DNA of 64,000 nt, from NCBI GenBank assembly GCA_964023275.1, contig OZ029920.1:5312014-5376013 (forward strand), read 5' to 3'. A program made the position numbers and the translations under genes. The first letter of the stretch is position 1. Every line of letters begins with the position of its first letter. The stretch comes from Norana najaformis (Eukaryota > Annelida > Clitellata > Crassiclitellata > Hormogastridae). Under the pieces are notes generated by a model. It made no database searches, had not been told where the DNA came from, and saw only the letters and a list, made by a program, of their open reading frames with translations. This document shows positions 21,840-34,188 of this stretch, piece after piece.

Positions 21840-22361
21840 AGGGTTCATAAACTAAGTCCTTCACCGCCGTTTAGTGGAGCGCTGCAATCAGCGGCATCTG
21901 GCGAACGCAAAGAAATATACATCTGGGGTAGCTTTCCTCGTGGCGATTGGTTAGTCTCTTCCTATTAGGCGTGTATCGCTTCTAATTATAGGCACATGGG
22001 GAATTCTCAACGAACTACGTCAACATTTGTAAATATAGTTGCTATTATAGGCCTATTTGATCAAAGTCCAGACCTTACGACTGCTTCTCGTCACTGCTGC
22101 GATGAGTAACGGCCATATCTAATCTGTCTATGCCTATTATATTTGAAAGTAGCTATTGTTTGATAATTAATATTGATATTATTTATACTATATATGTAAT
22201 GCATATATATACTATATTATATGTAGTGCGTGTGTTTGTGCGTGACTGTGGTAAAATTATTAGTTGAAGCACATCATTTTATATGCGCGATATATGTACA
22301 GGTTTTGTGCTATCAGTTTTGCGTACAGCATGTGAAAGGTATTCGAACAGAAACTACAGTT
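21840..22361 (+). promoter_or_regulatory. Conserved upstream block of gene 2
   Basis: Homologous to the blocks before the signal exons at 7754, 34131 and 49913. It contains a TA-rich stretch (22195-22225, 'tatatatactatattatatg') and a 'gtgcgtgtgt.tgtgcgtgactgtgg' segment shared with the block before 34131. It is probably the promoter and 5' untranslated region. Confidence 0.5.
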
Positions 22362-22419
22362 ATGGCGAAGCTAAATCAATTTAGAGAATTAGCTAGCGTT
22401 AGTATTTTTCTGTTTACAG
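22362..22419 (+). CDS. Gene 2 exon 1: signal peptide
   Basis: Encodes MAKLNQFRELASVSIFLFT plus one base, with the donor gtgggc. Same length and phase as the other copies. Confidence 0.75.
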
Positions 22420-25400
22420 GTGGGCTACGTTCTTTACTGAAATTATTATTATTTTAACTAGGCCTCCGTTATTCAGAAGAGGTGTCATCAAATTGGTTTC
22501 TATTTGAATGCCACAAAATCTCTTGCTTCTCCTAATGGCAATCTTGTAATTCTACATCTTTTTTCTAACATGCCTTGTTAAGACAAGAACTTGTGTGTAC
22601 AATTGTTGTTCGCCGTTCAAGCTGATATCTTATAAAATCGTGTAACTTTTGTCAGATTGGATGTGGTTGTCTGTCGCGTATGACCTTTTGCCAATCTCTT
22701 CACTAGTCTTGTTAGTCTCTATATGCGGATAACTGCTTCGACTTTTCTGGACTGTTTTGTTTGTCACCATCGGGAATCTGCGTTTGTTTACTCTTTTGTG
22801 AGATGTCCGTTTTATTCTTGTCCTTTTGGATATTCTTAGGAGTAACCTGTAACCATATTATTGTAGCAATGTATATGTATGTATATGTATATACATATAT
22901 ATCGGCTTATCATTTGTTGCCTTGGATCCTCTGACTGAATCATTGCTCCATTAGCTGGTAGCCCTGGCCCTGAATTGATTCCTGCAGCGTCATTTGAACT
23001 GCTCAATTAAATGTTGCGTCATGTAGCATGAAAAATATTTCAGTTATTCGACTGTTGCTATTTGTACTTCAACATCAGAATCAGAGGCGGATTTAGCTAT
23101 ATGCATGGGGGCAGTTCACCCTCTGCGCCCTTGTTGGTTATGTGCCGGCGCCCCACACACCAGTTGCGTGCATGGTGGACCGCCAGACTATGGCACGCTT
23201 CTGGAAATGCCCTTGCCGCTTCCGCAAGCAATCATGGATCTGCCACTGATGGGAATCCGTCAAATCGTAGATGATCTCTGCGAGTACTGCTGAAAGAAAG
23301 GAGCAATAAGCATATGATTATTTTTTTAGCATTCATTCATCTCACTTTTCTTTTCGATATATTTGCCAAGCAGAGTCTATCATTATTATTCTAACTGCTG
23401 TAATACATTAATCGTTCATTGTCTGGCAGTCGTCAGTGGAGCAATAATTCAGAGACCGTTGAATGTGGCTACAAAAGTTGGTGGTGGAACCTCCTTCAAC
23501 TGTTCTAGTGATAGAACTAGTGCTATTACGTGGTTATACACAACTGATTGCAACACTGCCGCTGGTATCTCTTTAACCGAAAACAATTGCAACCTCATCA
23601 GCAGCTACGCATCTCATTACAGAACAGAGAAACCTGGCGAATTCGTGTGCAACTTAATCGTGTTCGAAGCTGCGCTGTCTCTTGGTGGATGTTACGCCTG
23701 CGCTGATGGCTATGGAACTGGAACAACATACTATGCAATGCTAATAATCGTTGGTAGGCAGCTCCCCAGATGATTTTGGTCTCATCTTTGTCAGTGACTG
23801 AGATTAAAAGAGCAAATATGTTTTTCAAAGCCGTTAGAATTTAATGAGGTAGAAATGGTGGTAATAGCGCATCTCGCCAAACAGGGTTTGTATTTTCAAC
23901 AATTTTAAAGACCGACCCCATTCGAAGTTCACTGTGCTTTTCTAGACTGAGGTAAAGGTAGACTTAAAGTTTTCCTTTCAATATTTGTTAGTTGTAGTGT
24001 TGCTTGTCTGCACTTAATAGTGCGGTCTGGTTTGTTTTGCTTTCTGCGATTAAAATCGGTTAAAGCTTCGCCAATACTAGATTTTGAGCCTTGCTTCTAC
24101 AAATTGAACTGCGTTTGCTCATGACTATAGCATATTTATGCCATTATGAATATAGAACAACTGTTGCGCAAAGTACAAGATAAAGCTGTATTTCTTTGCC
24201 AATACAGAGTCTTAACTCCAATTTTCCATTTCAATAAAGTAACAACGGTTTATTCCTTAGAATCAAACGCCAACTTCAATTACAATTCGACGGATGTAAT
24301 AGCTGGTGAAGACCTTATGATATCGAGCAGCGTCTCCTACAGAGGACCCTTGATCCCGCTACAACCTCCTCCGTTGTCTCCCTTGTTTTATTGGACGCTG
24401 CAGTCGGATCCCAGTCAGAACGTAACTAGTTACCCAGGATCAATAACGGACACAAGTGCATCGTCGTACATCATTGTTACAGCCCAACAGCCAAATGTTC
24501 CTCCATATCTCTGCAATCTTTTCTTCGACTTACCAGCAATTATCCCACCAAGCTGTGCAGTTAATGCTCCGACCTTTCGCACCAGCTGGGCGACATCGGC
24601 TTACAATGTTTCATGTGAGCATTTGACATATTTTATAGATTATGTTCATTTTATCACTTTAAAAATTACTTATTTCTTAGTTCATCACTACCTGTAAACA
24701 AACAAGCTTACAGTATAATATGTTTGAGTCGACGACTTGATTGCATGACATAAAATTTAGAATATAATTTGCAACCTGGAACAAAATACTCTGTCATAGT
24801 AAACCAGATTATATATCAAATTTTTTAATCAATAAGCTCATTAATGTTTCTAATTTATGTTTTCCCTCAAAGTTAGAAAAAGTTTGATATATAAAACAAA
24901 GCCATGGTTGACACCATTCCTATTACAAAGTTGTGAGAAAGAAATTTGCTGTATAAATTCTGCTTGAAGAAAAGAACTGTTGAGTCATTTGATAAATATA
25001 AGTTTTATAAAAAGAAACTTCCAACCATTCTATGAATAACAATATTACATAAATAAGTTGGAATTGCATAATGATGATCGCAAGAAAGTATGGAGGACTA
25101 TCAAAGAGGTAATGCATCAGAATGATATCCAGCAGAGTAAAATTGACATACGTATCCATGAATGATCCGACTATACTGCCTAATACCTCTAATATTTATT
25201 ATGTTAATATTGATCCTAAAATGGCTTATAAGATTCCTTCATGTAATAACTCTTATTCCAAATATTTGTAAAAGGCCAATTTGAATTCCTTTATTTTTAT
25301 TCATACAGATGGAAATAAAATCTAAACATCAATCTTAAATTTGAAGAATAATAAAGTCAGTGGCTCTCCTGATCTTCAGCTTGATATTATAAAACGCGTT

Positions 25401-28394
25401 GCTCATTTATGACATGTTTAATTATCGGCCTATTTTGAAATTAACTTGATTTTCCAAGTTTTTGGGAAGTCACCTAGTAAAGTAAAACCTTCTGTTAGGT
25501 TTCCTAATGTGTAGTAAATATTCAATATGATAAACGATTTGGCTTTGAAAAGAATCATTCTACTTATTTAGCTATCTTAGAAGTAGTTGACAATATCATT
25601 AAAATGATAGATAATGGCAATTACACGCTTGGAGTTTTTGGTGATTTATCTTAATCTTTCTCTATCATAAATAACGGTACACTATTTTTCCAAAGTATAT
25701 CAGTATGGCATTCGAGGCAATGACTTAGACTGGCTCAAATTTTACCTATACGAGCCCGATCAGCAAGTGTCTGTTGCTGATGTTCTCTATAGAATAGCAC
25801 CCATTTCATGCTGTGATTCTCAAGACTCCAATTTAGGACTTTTACTATTTTTAATTTATAGATTTAGTGTTTAAAACTGTTCAAAAATCTCGCGTTTTAT
25901 ACTATTTTCAAATTATACATCTGTTTTTATTTCGGGTAACGTATATCTTGACCTTACCAATCACATGAATTTTGAATCATCTAAGTTATGTGTGGTATAA
26001 TGAAATCTAATTATGTAATATACACAAGTCACAATAAATGTGAACGAAAGACTGTTGCTTTTAACATATTAGTGATAATATTCAGCTGCCTATAGAGTAA
26101 AATTATTGGTTTTTATCCTTGTATTATCAATATGTGTTCAATTAGCTAACACATATTGATCATGTAGCAAGCACAGTTTCTAAAACTGTAGGTATTATCC
26201 GCAAACTTAATTGGTCCGTTTCAACTAGTATCTACATATCAAATCTGCTCACGGGTGTTCTGCTTTTCCAGCTCAACAACATCTCTTGATTTTTAAATTT
26301 TCAATCTCTGCAGGTGACGACCGTATTTTTATGCCATGCTTTCCTAAAAAAACTTACCATTGTTGTTGCGCGAATTTTTTTCTGGATCTGGTACCATAAC
26401 AAGTCTGTTATTCTGTATATATCACAAGCTATGCATTTAGGTGCTTAAAATACCCGCTTGAAAAAAGAGGCTTTATAAAATATCTGAGGGAAAGATATGA
26501 GGCATCGCAGGCGATATTTTTGGTCATTTACCAGCTCATTTTACATAATATATTCAATATGCTGCCTTTCAATTCAAGTGCTTGGATATATATGTTTCGG
26601 CAACTTTTCATCGTATCTTATACAGTTTTCCTTTTTAACAACAGATCCGCCTGAGAATCTAATTATCTCGGGAGACCCGGATCCATGCCTGTATGAACCA
26701 GTAATACTGACATGCAGTGCATCTGCTTATCCACCACCGACTTATAAATGGTACAACTTAACCAGCGGCGAGGTCCTATCAGAAAGCAACACAGTTACAA
26801 TTCAACGGGGTGGATCCTACCAATGCATTGCATCGAATACAATCAGAAATGCGACTTACAATACGTCCAAAGCTGTCGCCGTTTTAGATTGCCGTAAGTG
26901 GAATAACTTTTACAGTCCAGTCATGAAGAAAAACACGAAGAAATAAGAGAAATATTTTGCCAATTGTCTATTTATCTTTCCTTCTCGTTTGCTACAACCC
27001 TATCCCAAACTGTTAAGAAGTTCTTTCTGTTATATAGATAGCACTTATACTTTGAAACAAGTTGCAAGTAAATATCTCACATTCCTCATTTTCGTTAAAT
27101 GATTCTCAAGGTTTAAAAATTATCAAGCACATTTTCTCAATCAAAATTTTTCTGTTCATAACAATTTTCCTTCTTAGTTTTTAGTCCATTTTTGTTGTGT
27201 TGGTTATCTAAGTCTTGGCATGGCTCTCGCCTTCACTTAATCCCCCTTGCCTGATTAGGCTGTATAGAATAAATTAAGCGCCTTGTTTGTTCTGATAAGG
27301 CGGCATGAAATTTGAATGTAGATGATTTGGTTTGAATTTTTTTATTTTTAATTCAGCGCTTTTTATGACAATAATTTTCACACTAATTCAACCTTCATTC
27401 ACTGTTGTAAACAAGTGATCATTATCTTTGCTTTAGAATAACCGCAAAATGTCAGCATAACTGCTTGAAATGGTCCTTGTGCAAACAGTGCTGATTCCTG
27501 TAATGGACTATTTTCCGACTCTTTGACTTGCGAAGCTTCAGCCTATCCTGCACCAGAATATGAATGGTCATATTCTGGAGTTAGACAAGTTGGACTTACA
27601 GTTGTTGCCAAGAAAAAACGTGGTATATAAATGCACTGCAACAAACTATTATGGTGACAAACCACATTCTGCTTCTTTTACATTAACAGTGTACTGGTTA
27701 AGTAAGTAGTTTGATGATCAGTTTCAATCTAACATCATCCGGTACTGTATTAGACAACAACCGGGCACTATTGGGAAGGTTTTGAGCTATAAAAGCTTGG
27801 CCAACGATAACCCAATTTTACATATCATCACTCTTCTTTTCAGCAAAATTTAAACACAAAGCAGAACTAAACGTAAAACTTTTCTCGGCAGTGTAAACTA
27901 GAATATATCAGTGTATATTGATTGGCGCGTATTGATAATTTATGCTAAAATTTGAGGAGTAGTTTCTTTTGGTTTCTTTGAGTTTCCTAATTCACACTAA
28001 AATATGCCTGTGTGGTGTGATCGTATGCAACGACCGAAGTAAGTGATCAGTAAAACTCGTTCCAGATTGAGTTTACTTTGATAATTAGTGTTTTTCTGTT
28101 AGGGTATTTTAAACTTCTAAGTAAAGATTCTTTAAAAATTTTATGATGATTAATACGCAATGTATGTTCCCATACATATACATAATTACAATTAAGTCCT
28201 ACCAGTTGTGTTTGGACTCATAAATTTTATTGACGGACCTCGGTTCTACAGGTTGCGCATGTTCCTTTGAGATTTTCCATTTCGTCATCTTATTCATATT
28301 TATTGCAATCGTTTTCTTTCTAACAATAGTAATTATGACCAACTGTTGCGAGAAAAGCAAGAACACATCTCAATGCACGATTATATTGTATTAG
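22362..28394 (+). CDS. Gene 2: short-tailed Ig-domain receptor, D4 lost
   Basis: Usable exons are 22362-22419 (signal peptide), 23430-23753 (D1), 24261-24614 (D2), 26645-26893 (D3-like) and 28252-28394 (transmembrane and stop). All join in phase 1 and sum to 1128 bp, or 375 residues. The exon between D3 and the membrane (about 27437-27706) carries stops and a frameshift and would have to be skipped. The final exon is not homologous in protein to the membrane exon of genes 1 and 3; its tail after the helix is about 17 residues with no YxxL pair. A degenerate signalling exon remains at 29833-30008. As a surface protein it could act without signalling, as a ligand, decoy or partner; that is inference. 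It is also possible that the whole gene is a pseudogene. Confidence 0.6.
23430..23753 (+). CDS. Gene 2 exon 2: Ig-like domain D1
   Basis: 324 bp, intact, acceptor gtctggcag, donor at 23754. It keeps SFNCSS, ITWLYTTDCN, NNCNL, FVCNL and GGCYAC. Sequence differences from genes 1 and 3 are moderate and the cysteine pattern is unchanged. Confidence 0.75.
24261..24614 (+). CDS. Gene 2 exon 3: Ig-like domain D2
   Basis: 354 bp (three codons longer than in genes 1 and 3, partly in a proline-rich loop around LQPPPLSPLFYW), phase 1-1, donor gtgagc at 24615. It has YLCNLFF and PSCAVNAP and again lacks a B-strand cysteine. Confidence 0.72.
25280..26330 (+). pseudogene. Heavily decayed non-LTR reverse transcriptase in intron 3 of gene 2
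   Basis: Fragments in several frames follow reverse transcriptase order: 'NKVSGSPD' near 25355, 'RFGFEKNHSTYLAILEVVDN' near 25525, 'WLKFYLYEPDQQVSVADV' near 25730, 'LGLLLF' near 25835 and an 'FISGNVYLD' relic near 25925. The region is AT-rich with many stops and is much older than the other elements in the window. Clade not assignable. Confidence 0.6.
26645..26893 (+). CDS. Gene 2 exon 4: I-set-like domain (D3 position)
   Basis: 249 bp, phase 1-1, after acceptor ttttaacaacag; donor gtaagt at 26894. A textbook pattern: PVILTCSASAYPPPTYKWY, then GGSYQCIASN, with an NATYNTS glycosylation-rich end and a terminal LDC that parallels the TPC end of D3 in gene 3. Confidence 0.75.
27437..27706 (+). 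pseudogene. Gene 2 dead fourth Ig exon
   Basis: Located between a ctttag acceptor and a gtaagt donor. It reads NVSITA, a TGA stop, then NGPCANSADSCNGLF and LTCEASAYPAPEYEW; an extra A near 27625 then shifts the frame before a YKCTATNYYGDKPHSA-like F strand. At least one stop and one frameshift make it unusable as an exon. Confidence 0.7.
28252..28394 (+). CDS. Gene 2 last exon: transmembrane helix and short tail
   Basis: After the acceptor cggttctacag the phase 1 frame reads CACSFEIF, then a strongly hydrophobic helix (FVILFIFIAIVFFLTIVIM) and a short Cys/Lys tail (TNCCEKSKNTSQCTIILY) ending in TAG at 28392-28394. There are no tyrosine motifs of YxxL type. It differs from the membrane exon of genes 1 and 3. 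Confidence 0.65.
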
Positions 28395-29016
28395 CCTATT
28401 TACCTGATAGTCGAACTGTGACAAAGTTGCAATACAATAACTGTTAATAGAGAAAGACGAAACTTGTCATGTTTTCTTAACGTTTTTGTCATGTTTTAAA
28501 TGACTTGCAGAAATGAAATGCATATTTCTTCGATAAAGACGTGTGCTATTGCATAAGACAAAGTGACTAAACGAATAATATTTTTGTGAGAAAGTTGGAG
28601 AAGTGTAACCAAGGGATTCGGACGCATTAAACTTGAAAGACTGTTGTACAGCTCTGCTATGCGATTCCTACCTCAAAAAATGATAAATACTTCGGCTTTT
28701 GGGTCCAGATGTTTTACCCAGTCACTCTTTATTGAATCCAGGATTTGACTGATAAGGAAGTATTTGAACATTGAGTCTGATTATCTAGCTAGGCCTGTAC
28801 GAGTCTGTGCTCGTCTTTCAGACTAGACTACCAATACTTGTTTTCGAGTAGTATCTGAATTCATGCTGAACAAGGCCTACGGCTCATATTTATAATAGAG
28901 TTACTTACACAGGCATTCTGAAGAATGGAAATTCCCTTATCTAGTGTAATGCTTATTATAGCTAGAGTCAATAGATAGATAATACAAAGTTTCTGCTGCA
29001 GCGCCAGTTACTATAT

Positions 29017-29679
29017 TGTAACCAGGTTTCACGTCCGGAGCGCATTGTTCAGTTTTTCATCGTTTATTCGGTTACCATGTTTCACACGAATATCTTTCAG
29101 TCAATGTCTGACTACGCGAGCGTGATTCTCTAGTTCAATCAGTGTTACACTACGGAGCGAGCGAAGGACATAGCCTACGACGAACCTTAATCTACCCATA
29201 ACGATTGTTATAACGTCGTAAGACGCCGGACTCTTTTAGAGACTACATTTCCAACTGCGCACTATCTCCGACAGTGGAACCTCTCAGAGCTATTCGACTG
29301 TGTTCTGTAACGCCTAACTTTCGACTCCTTTCTCTCGCGTCTAAGCGGACTCTTTACTCAGCATGGTCTGTCTGCGTATTTCTCCCTGTATCTGTACCCG
29401 TCTGTCTTCCTTTCTCTCTTGCATCTGATTGTGCAATCGCTTTCTGTGTGGACCGGTTGACTCACTTCCAGTTATCAGATCCTATCTCTCTGTCTGAACA
29501 AAACAATTAATCAGGCGTCCTACCTCTACTTCGCTGGCAGGTCCAGTCGTTGATATCAGTTGATGTTTCTGGACTAGCTGTCCCCTAAATTCATCCTAAA
29601 CTCCAACAAACTTCAACAACTACTAAACTGAGTGAGTCTGGTAATACTTTCATACGTACTCAAATTAACTTGGTGATAG
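29017..29679 (+). mobile_element. Solo LTR related to the LTRs at 35.9 and 46.3 kb
   Basis: It aligns in order with the 0.84-kb LTRs: 'gcattgttcagtttttcatcgtttatt', 'acgcgagcgtgattct', 'ggagcgagcgaaggacatagcctacgacgaacctt', 'gactacatttccaactgcg', 'aatcaggcgtcctac' and the end 'caaattaacttgg'. It starts TGT, and atat at 29013-29016 and 29680-29683 could be a 4-bp target duplication. It is clearly older and shorter than the paired LTRs. Confidence 0.65.
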
Positions 29680-29832
29680 ATATACGACCAAGGTTGCTTT
29701 TTCTGTGCATTACTAACTCTTGGTTTGGAGAAAAGGTCACAAACGCCAGTTCAGAACCGTGCATGTGTATGACTACTTATATTGTGGACACCTGGATGTC
29801 AATGCTCTTTTATGTTGTCCTTATTCTTCCAG

Positions 29833-30008
29833 GTGTGCATACAGACAACATAAATCAGCGATAAGAAGTCCATGTCTATGAAAAAATAGTGAAGCCGAAG
29901 AATTTGCCTGAAACTTAGTCATACGAATCGGTGCAAAAAACACAGCAGAATCGGCAATATCTGTTTACAAAGAACTCAGAGACATTAAATGAAACTCCCC
30001 TCACATAA
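29833..30008 (+). pseudogene. Degenerate signalling-tail exon behind gene 2
   Basis: It aligns with exon 7 of genes 1 and 3 ('gtctatgaaaaaatagtgaagccg' and 'catacgaatcggtgcaa' are recognisable) but has early stops and a shifted reading frame. The first tyrosine block and the SYESV relic of the ITAM remain visible. Confidence 0.7.
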
Positions 30009-30496
30009 CAACAAATAGTATATCAACCTATCTAAACAGGCCTATTAACCTTCCGGGTTAGAAGTTTGTAGTCGACTTCTGTTGCCTATCGATCAATAAA
30101 TAAGTTTCCAATCACAACCCAGATTTGATCTAGCTGCATAATACAGAAACACATGGCCGCTCTAAAGATCCGCGACGAACAAATCGAGTATTCTACCTAA
30201 ATGATCACCTTGGCTGACTTTTCAGGTATTGACGTATGTTACTTGATTTTTGTGCGCCATTTGTTGATGCCTGATAAATTATTTACCGGTACTATGGAAG
30301 CTGCAAACTACAGCTACAATTACAATAGAGAGAGAGAAGAAAGAATGAAAGAAAGAAAGAAAAACAGAAAGAAAGAGTTAATGATTTTTTTCGAAACCTG
30401 CTTAAATCTTTTACCTTCACTCTGAACGTAATCGTAATGGTAATCATAATTCCGAGATCTCTACAACGCTCAATGATAGCCACATCAAGGGAACCA

Positions 30497-30580
30497 GCTT
30501 ATTCGCAGACGCTCAGTGAAAAGAAAATCGATAGGCAAAAGGGTTCGATTCCAGGTCAAGATCCAAAAGTCAGGCAGAGC
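30497..30580 (-). repeat. Antisense L2-like 3' fragment
   Basis: The minus strand matches the 3' untranslated part of the L2-like element at 49170-49265 ('accagcttattc', 'cgataggcaaaagggttcg', 'aggtcaagatccaaaagtcaggcag'). Confidence 0.55.
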
Positions 30581-30939
30581 GACAGCATGGCAGCAACGGT
30601 GGATGGTGTTTGGGATTGGAGCAGAGAGAGAAAGAGAGATTAAAGAAAGAAGGGTCGAACGCATTGACCACCAACATTCACAGCGTGCTTAACTTCGCGA
30701 CCTATATGCTTTTAGAACTCATGTTGCTCATTACTTAACAAAGCACACTAGCTATTTATTTAGTCATTGGAAGCCAGCTAGCCTAGATATGTTGCGAAGT
30801 AGATCGGTTGAACTTTTGGGGTATAATACCGCGTTATTTATGACCTACACGTTGAACTACCATTAGTACCGACACTTAGCCCTGTTTGTTTTAGTCGTGT
30901 TTATAGGAAGTAAATCGGTATTTGTGCACGAAATTTGGC

Positions 30940-31850
30940 GAATAAAATATTTCTAAAAAATGTTCTCGGATGCCTATTTTCATCATAACAGGAAGCAAAC
31001 ACCTAATTGTTGCGTATTTTCATCATGACAGGTAGGCTAATTATTTTACTAATTACTATGTGGAACATTTTGTCAAAGGCATGACATCACAATTGGTTTA
31101 GGCTGTGTGCATGTAGTTTTTGAAACAAAATTAATCCAGATATCGTTGGCTAATCCTGTCCTCTTCAATAATGGATCCTTTTGCCTGTCAGAACCTTCTG
31201 GATGACTTCACAAACGTGTTACGAGTTTCTGTTCAGGTTTTGTCGGCGGTCGCTCGAATGGCTCATATGGCTAATTTACCATTCAGAATCACATAATTGA
31301 ACTAGTAGAACTATACTACAGCTAATTTGAATCTCGCTTTTCGTTTTTGCTTTAGTCAATAAGTCACTGAAACATCTTTCTACAATGTTAGTTAAATTGG
31401 CTAGGACTGACTACCATATGAACGCACGAGCCACTAATAAATTTCACCAGAGGACAAGCAGCGTAGCAGAATACAAACTCATAATATTCATAGATATAGA
31501 TTGTTAGCGTTTCTTTCACTGGTCCACCATTTAAGATCAGTCGTACTTGAAACTAAGGCAGACACTGTTAAAATGTTGTTATTAAACTCGTTGTCTGTTT
31601 CATAGCCGTAGGCGGAGCCATAATACAGAGACCTTTGAAAGTGGCTACAAGTGTCGGTGGCTATGTTCAACTGTTCTGATAATACTAATGATATTAAACA
31701 TGCTTATATGCAGCTGACTGTAAAGTTGCGGTGGTACTTACTGTACTATAAATAATTGTGATCTCAACATCAGCTACGCATATCATTACATAACCGAAAA
31801 CATCAGGCGGAATCGTGTGAAATTTAATCGTATTCTAAATTTACAAGCTG
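30940..31850 (+). pseudogene. Relic gene b: broken signal exon and pseudo-D1
   Basis: At 30940-31035 the divergent signal exon is recognisable (tggcgaataaaat...tttcatcataacag), but its ATG is changed and its first donor reads gaagc; a second 'catcatgacag|gtaggc' follows. At 31606-31850 a D1 copy starts GGAIIQRPLKVATSVGG and then runs into a frameshift and TGA. It corresponds to relic gene a (20284-21050), so the pair was duplicated with the array unit. Confidence 0.65.
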
Positions 31851-32099
31851 ACCCCACGCACCAATAAGTGGATATGTGACTTCTGACTGCTACTCACTAC
31901 TATTACTCATTCTTCCTTATAACATTCCCGCTCTCGTCCTCCAGTCACTTCCTGTCTCAAATTCTGTAATAGATCTTAAGTCTATGCTTCACCCATTCTA
32001 TGGATCGAAATCCCAACACACTTCTTACAATTTGCTCATCATCCGTGTGTTGGTTTTTTAAAACTGTTTTCATCTGGTGCTTTCTTCAGAAACATTTCA

Positions 32100-32760
32100 T
32101 TGAAGCTCAGAAGTTAGCTCTTCAATCTGTCTTATCCGGATTTCTGGATTCTTTTACCATTCTTCTACCTCATTAGGCCTGAAGTTTCTGTATTTCGACC
32201 ATGGCACTAAAATCATTGGAGGACGAGAAATTTACTCGTACCGTTCCAATACTTGCGAGAAGTTGATGACAGTGGTTACTCAAGAGTTGCATTGCAACCG
32301 TGCGTGTACATACTTGTCTCATTTGGTCTCTGTTTGCTTCTCTTCTCCTAAGTTGTTATGACAGGCGATAAACAGGATTCTACACCCAGATAAATGCAAT
32401 GTATTGTCAGCGTACAAGTGGTTATAATGAGAGCTATCAGTAAATGCGACGAGTGGAGTCATGTACAATGTGAACAGGAGCGGGTCCAGTACAAAACATT
32501 GCGGAACTGCACAATTCAAGACAGTAGTAGCAGAAGTGACTTGGTTGATACGGACTGACTGAGTACTTGGGTGCAGGTAATACGCAAACCAACTGAAAGC
32601 AGGACCAGAACGACCAAACCAATGTTCGAGGCGTCGAAGCGGTATTCCATGATCAATAGTATCAAAAGCGGCATATAGGTCAAGCAGAATGAGAACAGTT
32701 ACTTTTCCTTGATTTATAGAGTTTGTTATTATTAACGACTCATAGTGCGATTTCAAAGGA
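32100..32760 (-). pseudogene. L2-like reverse transcriptase fragment, minus strand
   Basis: The minus-strand frame 32756-32319 contains LDLYAAFDTIDHGI, RRLEHWFG, NCAVPQCFVLDPLLFTLY and YADNTLHL, the L2/CR1 reverse transcriptase core with the catalytic YADD changed to YADN. The stretch 32085-32215 is a plus-strand L2 end fragment abutting it. A paralogous arrangement is at 62590-63270. Confidence 0.65.
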
Positions 32761-33599
32761 GTGGTTTAAATAGCAATTAGAAAGTAGTAAACTAATTTTT
32801 AAACTACGCTTGTTACTACCTTAGGTCGTGCCGTAAGATAGGAAAAGAGTTGTCACAGAATATACAGGATATACAGGACAGAAATAAAGGATATACAAAA
32901 CGGATATACAAATACAAAACAGTATTCATTCAGATCAATGATGGAAACAGTGATTTGCCTCTATTTGCATTTTGCTCTTTCTAGACATCTTTACAATTTA
33001 ATCAAAATTATTCTAACCAATGTTCCAATGCCATATGCGTTTGTGATTATTAATCGAACTTCAGTTCGCTTCATCAGTTTAAATTTGTAGGCTTAGGTTA
33101 GTAACTACTAAGGTAGCATAAATAACCCTTTCAGAGCGTGCTTTAAAAACTTGGAAGAGTTTGAGAGATTACAGAAATTTCTTGCAACAGTAAAAGCACA
33201 CAGATGCAAAATGTGAATTTTACTTTTTAGCTGCATTTTGGTAACAATTATGAACAATTAAACTATACAATTTATACATAACCAATTTATTAATTCATTA
33301 TCAGACCGTATTTCTATAACTGGAAATATGGTCTAAAAGTATGCAATTTAAAACTCTCTTTCTGGAAAATAGTTTTTAAAATAATTAACTATAAATCAAA
33401 ATAATGCAAAATTTTCAAAATAAAAACTTCAAATTAACTAAAAAATGAGATTTTGCAGTTCACTGCTAGTTACAAAACGTTTTTAAAGTAGATAATAGAT
33501 AATTACTTTGTAACTACTTGGAAAGTAGTTTAACTGCAAGTTGCTAACTAAAGTGGTCAACTACTCCTACCACTGCTAATCCTGTTCAGTATCTATAGC

Positions 33600-34130
33600 C
33601 TTGTAACCAAAGACGTCATGCATAGCTCCAGAGGCCTATAACGAGCGGTCAATTAGCGGCAACTGGCGTACGCAAAGCAAATATGCCTATAATAGTTCCC
33701 TTTGTGGAGTTTACATAGTCTCTTCCTAAATGGTGTGTATCGCTTCTAATTACAGGCCCATGAAGAATTTTCAATGATCTACATCAGCGTGTTTAAATAT
33801 ACTTGCAGTTGTAGCCCTAGATGATGAAAATTCAAACATATCAACTGCTTCCTCAATGCTCCGACGAGCAATGCCTTAATATGCATTGTGTCTCTGCCTA
33901 TTTTATTTGAAAGTAGATATTGTTTTGATGCATAATTTATACTGGGTGTACTACTTATATCGTTAGCAAATATATGTGATTACACATAGTGCGTGTGTCT
34001 GTGCGTGACTGTGGCCAGATCAGTTGTTGGAGCATATCATTTTGCATGTGCAATACAGATAGAGGACCTAATTAACTGTCACCAGTTTTGTGTACAGCAT
34101 GTAAAGGGTATTCGCTCAGAAGCTATATCT
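33600..34130 (+). promoter_or_regulatory. Conserved upstream block of the orphan signal exon
   Basis: Homologous to 21840-22361 and to the blocks before genes 1 and 3. It is probably a promoter copy, now without its own gene body. Confidence 0.45.
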
Positions 34131-34188
34131 ATGGCGAAGCACACGGAATTTAGAGAATTTGCTTACTTTATTATTTTTATGTTAACGG
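34131..34188 (+). CDS. Orphan signal-peptide exon of a fourth receptor
   Basis: Encodes MAKHTEFREFAYFIIFMLT plus one base with the donor gtaggc, exactly 58 bp as in genes 1-3. No D1 exon follows until gene 3 at 51852; between them lie the nested retroelements and gene 3's own first exon. It may be the remnant of a deleted gene or an alternative first exon for gene 3. Confidence 0.6.
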
